From the NCBI GenBank assembly GCA_030609445.1, contig JAUWCF010000065.1, positions 1-6,213 on the forward strand: 6,213 bases of DNA. The letters are read 5' to 3'. This document shows positions 5,158 to 6,213 of the stretch, piece after piece. The position numbers and the translations under genes were made by a program. Positions within the stretch are counted from its first letter, which is position 1, and the number at the start of each line of letters is the position of its first letter. Origin of the DNA: Thermoplasmatota archaeon (GTDB lineage: Archaea; Thermoplasmatota; E2; DHVEG-1). The notes beneath the pieces are model-generated. The model did no database searches. It was not told where the DNA came from and saw nothing but the letters and a program-made list of their open reading frames with translations.

Positions 5158-6144
5158 ATGAAAATAGAAAAAGTATTGATACTAGCAATGACGATTTGCT
5201 GTCTTTTGATCGTATCAAGTATACAAATTGCAGCATTAGAAAAAAGCGATATAATTGAAGATGGTAAGGGAGATGTTTTTGAAATCGATTTATATGATTA
5301 TTCTCAAAACTTTGTCACAGAAAATGAATATATCGAAGTTGATAATGTAGATATTAAAAAAGTTGAATATGATATAACGAATGTAACTTTAGAATTTTCA
5401 TTAACTGTATGGGGAGAAATTGAAGATAGGGGATCTGTTGATCAACTAGATGGAAGTGGAGAGGATTTAGATTCTTTAAATATTGATACGGTCTCATATA
5501 CTTTCCAATTATATACTGACGAAAACACGTACATTATTAATTATATAAATAAGAGTTGCCAGATAACCGATGATTTGTCAGAAAATATAACCAATCTTGC
5601 AGAATCAGATTTTTCAATCAATAATGATATTCTGACTGTAACTTTTGATTTGGACACTACTGACGAAACTTTCGTTGAAGTTGTTGCACAAGCTTCATAT
5701 ACAAGGTTCATTCTTTCTTTAGACGATTTAGATATTTATGGAGATGATGAGAATGATTGGAGTGATCTTGGTATTGTTTCACTAGAGGATAGAGTCCCCA
5801 ACGGCCCTTTATTTATTATTGATGCTGGTTCAGATATAAATACAGCTATTGAAGATACATCTGTCAATTTTATAGGGTTGGCTTTTGATGGTTTCCCGCC
5901 CCATGAATATTACTGGGAGTTTGGAGATGGAGAAACATCAACAGAACAAAATCCAAGTCACATCTATGATAAACCTGGTGATTATAATTACACTTTAACA
6001 GTAACTGATGCTGAAGGCGCACAAGATAGTTATACTGGAAGTATAGAAATTATTGAAGCAGATACAGAAGACACACCTGGCTTTGAATTCATTATCGCAA
6101 TTATGGCAATAGGATTTATTTTATTGTGGAAGAAAAAACGATAA
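5158..6144 (+). CDS. Secreted PKD-domain surface protein with PGF-CTERM anchor
   Basis: This 328-aa protein is exported and probably surface-anchored. Residues 1-26 are a signal peptide (KVLILAMTICCLLIVSSIQI, cleavage near A26). Residues about 28-205 are acidic and beta-rich, starting DGKGDVFEIDLYDYS with a following VDIKKVEYDI. They vaguely recall DOMON/CBM9-like beta-sandwich domains, but I cannot assign a family. Residues about 219-299 are a PKD domain with the core YYWEFGDGETSTEQNPSHIY (251-270) and YTLTVTD, an Ig-like spacer or adhesion fold. The end is a tripartite sorting signal: PGF (307-309), a hydrophobic helix (about 310-324) and KKKR. Archaeosortase A-type enzymes process such tails and the protein is then lipid-anchored; no archaeosortase is in the window. 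Several N-x-S/T sequons fit an N-glycosylated surface protein. Function is unknown: adhesion, binding or cell-surface structure. Confidence 0.88.
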   Translation: MKIEKVLILAMTICCLLIVSSIQIAALEKSDIIEDGKGDVFEIDLYDYSQNFVTENEYIEVDNVDIKKVEYDITNVTLEFSLTVWGEIEDRGSVDQLDGSGEDLDSLNIDTVSYTFQLYTDENTYIINYINKSCQITDDLSENITNLAESDFSINNDILTVTFDLDTTDETFVEVVAQASYTRFILSLDDLDIYGDDENDWSDLGIVSLEDRVPNGPLFIIDAGSDINTAIEDTSVNFIGLAFDGFPPHEYYWEFGDGETSTEQNPSHIYDKPGDYNYTLTVTDAEGAQDSYTGSIEIIEADTEDTPGFEFIIAIMAIGFILLWKKKR

Positions 6145-6195
6145 ACAAAATTTCCACAATCTTCTTTTTTTAATCTCTTTTTAGTTATCTTTTTA
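6123..6195 (+). terminator. Hairpin plus T-tract terminator overlapping the stop of the PKD gene
   Basis: ATTGTGGAA (6123-6131) pairs perfectly with TTCCACAAT (6152-6160), extended inward by one G-T pair, with a loop of about 18-20 bases containing the stop codon. It is followed at once by CTTC and runs of T from 6164 to 6195. This looks like a bacterial-style intrinsic terminator, with the left arm coding the last residues of the protein. Confidence 0.65.
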
Positions 6196-6198
6196 TGT

Positions 6199-6213
6199 CG
6201 TCATACTATGACG
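6199..6213. repeat. Perfect 15-bp palindrome at the right window edge
   Basis: CGTCATA-C-TATGACG has 7-bp arms around one base and ends exactly at the last base of the window, so the symmetry could extend further. It follows a terminator and so may belong to the next gene as an operator, or be the start of a repeat element. Its function cannot be decided here. Confidence 0.4.

Overview
This window is AT-rich archaeal DNA. The evidence is BRE/TATA-type promoter elements at archaeal spacing, a leaderless hypC, GTG and TTG starts, T-tract terminators, a PGF-CTERM (archaeosortase-type) C-terminus, and a secreted gingipain-family (C25) protease. Together these fit a Euryarchaeota/Thermoplasmatota-like lineage, perhaps of the sediment protein-degrading kind (MBG-D-like). 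The placement is inferred from gene content and was not tested by phylogeny.

Left part (1-2520), metal-centre genes. A DtxR-family regulator on the minus strand runs off the left edge. It is divergent from hypC-hypD, a 1-nt-overlapping pair that builds the Fe(CN)2CO group of [NiFe]-hydrogenases. A stand-alone IscU-type Fe-S scaffold gene follows about 210 bp downstream with its own promoter-like element. The regulator has a perfect 17-bp palindrome between its TATA box and its start codon, which suggests autoregulation. Its primary metal site looks altered and its visible C-terminal part is Cys-rich. Regulator, HypCD and IscU could form a small iron / Fe-S / hydrogenase island, but no hydrogenase subunit or other hyp gene is visible.

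Right part (2520-6213), cell-surface and secretion genes. A 633-aa secreted C25 cysteine peptidase has three TATA-like elements spaced 22-23 bp upstream and an unusual Leu/Arg/Pro repeat tail. Next is a small winged-helix regulator whose real start is probably an internal TTG. Last is a secreted PKD-domain protein with a PGF-CTERM anchor. A hairpin plus T-tract terminator overlaps its stop codon.

No tRNA, rRNA, CRISPR array, transposase or obvious mobile element was seen. No gene-free stretch exceeds about 210 bp. Nothing here is clearly a new multi-gene system. The most unusual items are the divergent DtxR-family sensor, the C25 tail and the unassigned N-terminal domain of the PKD protein.
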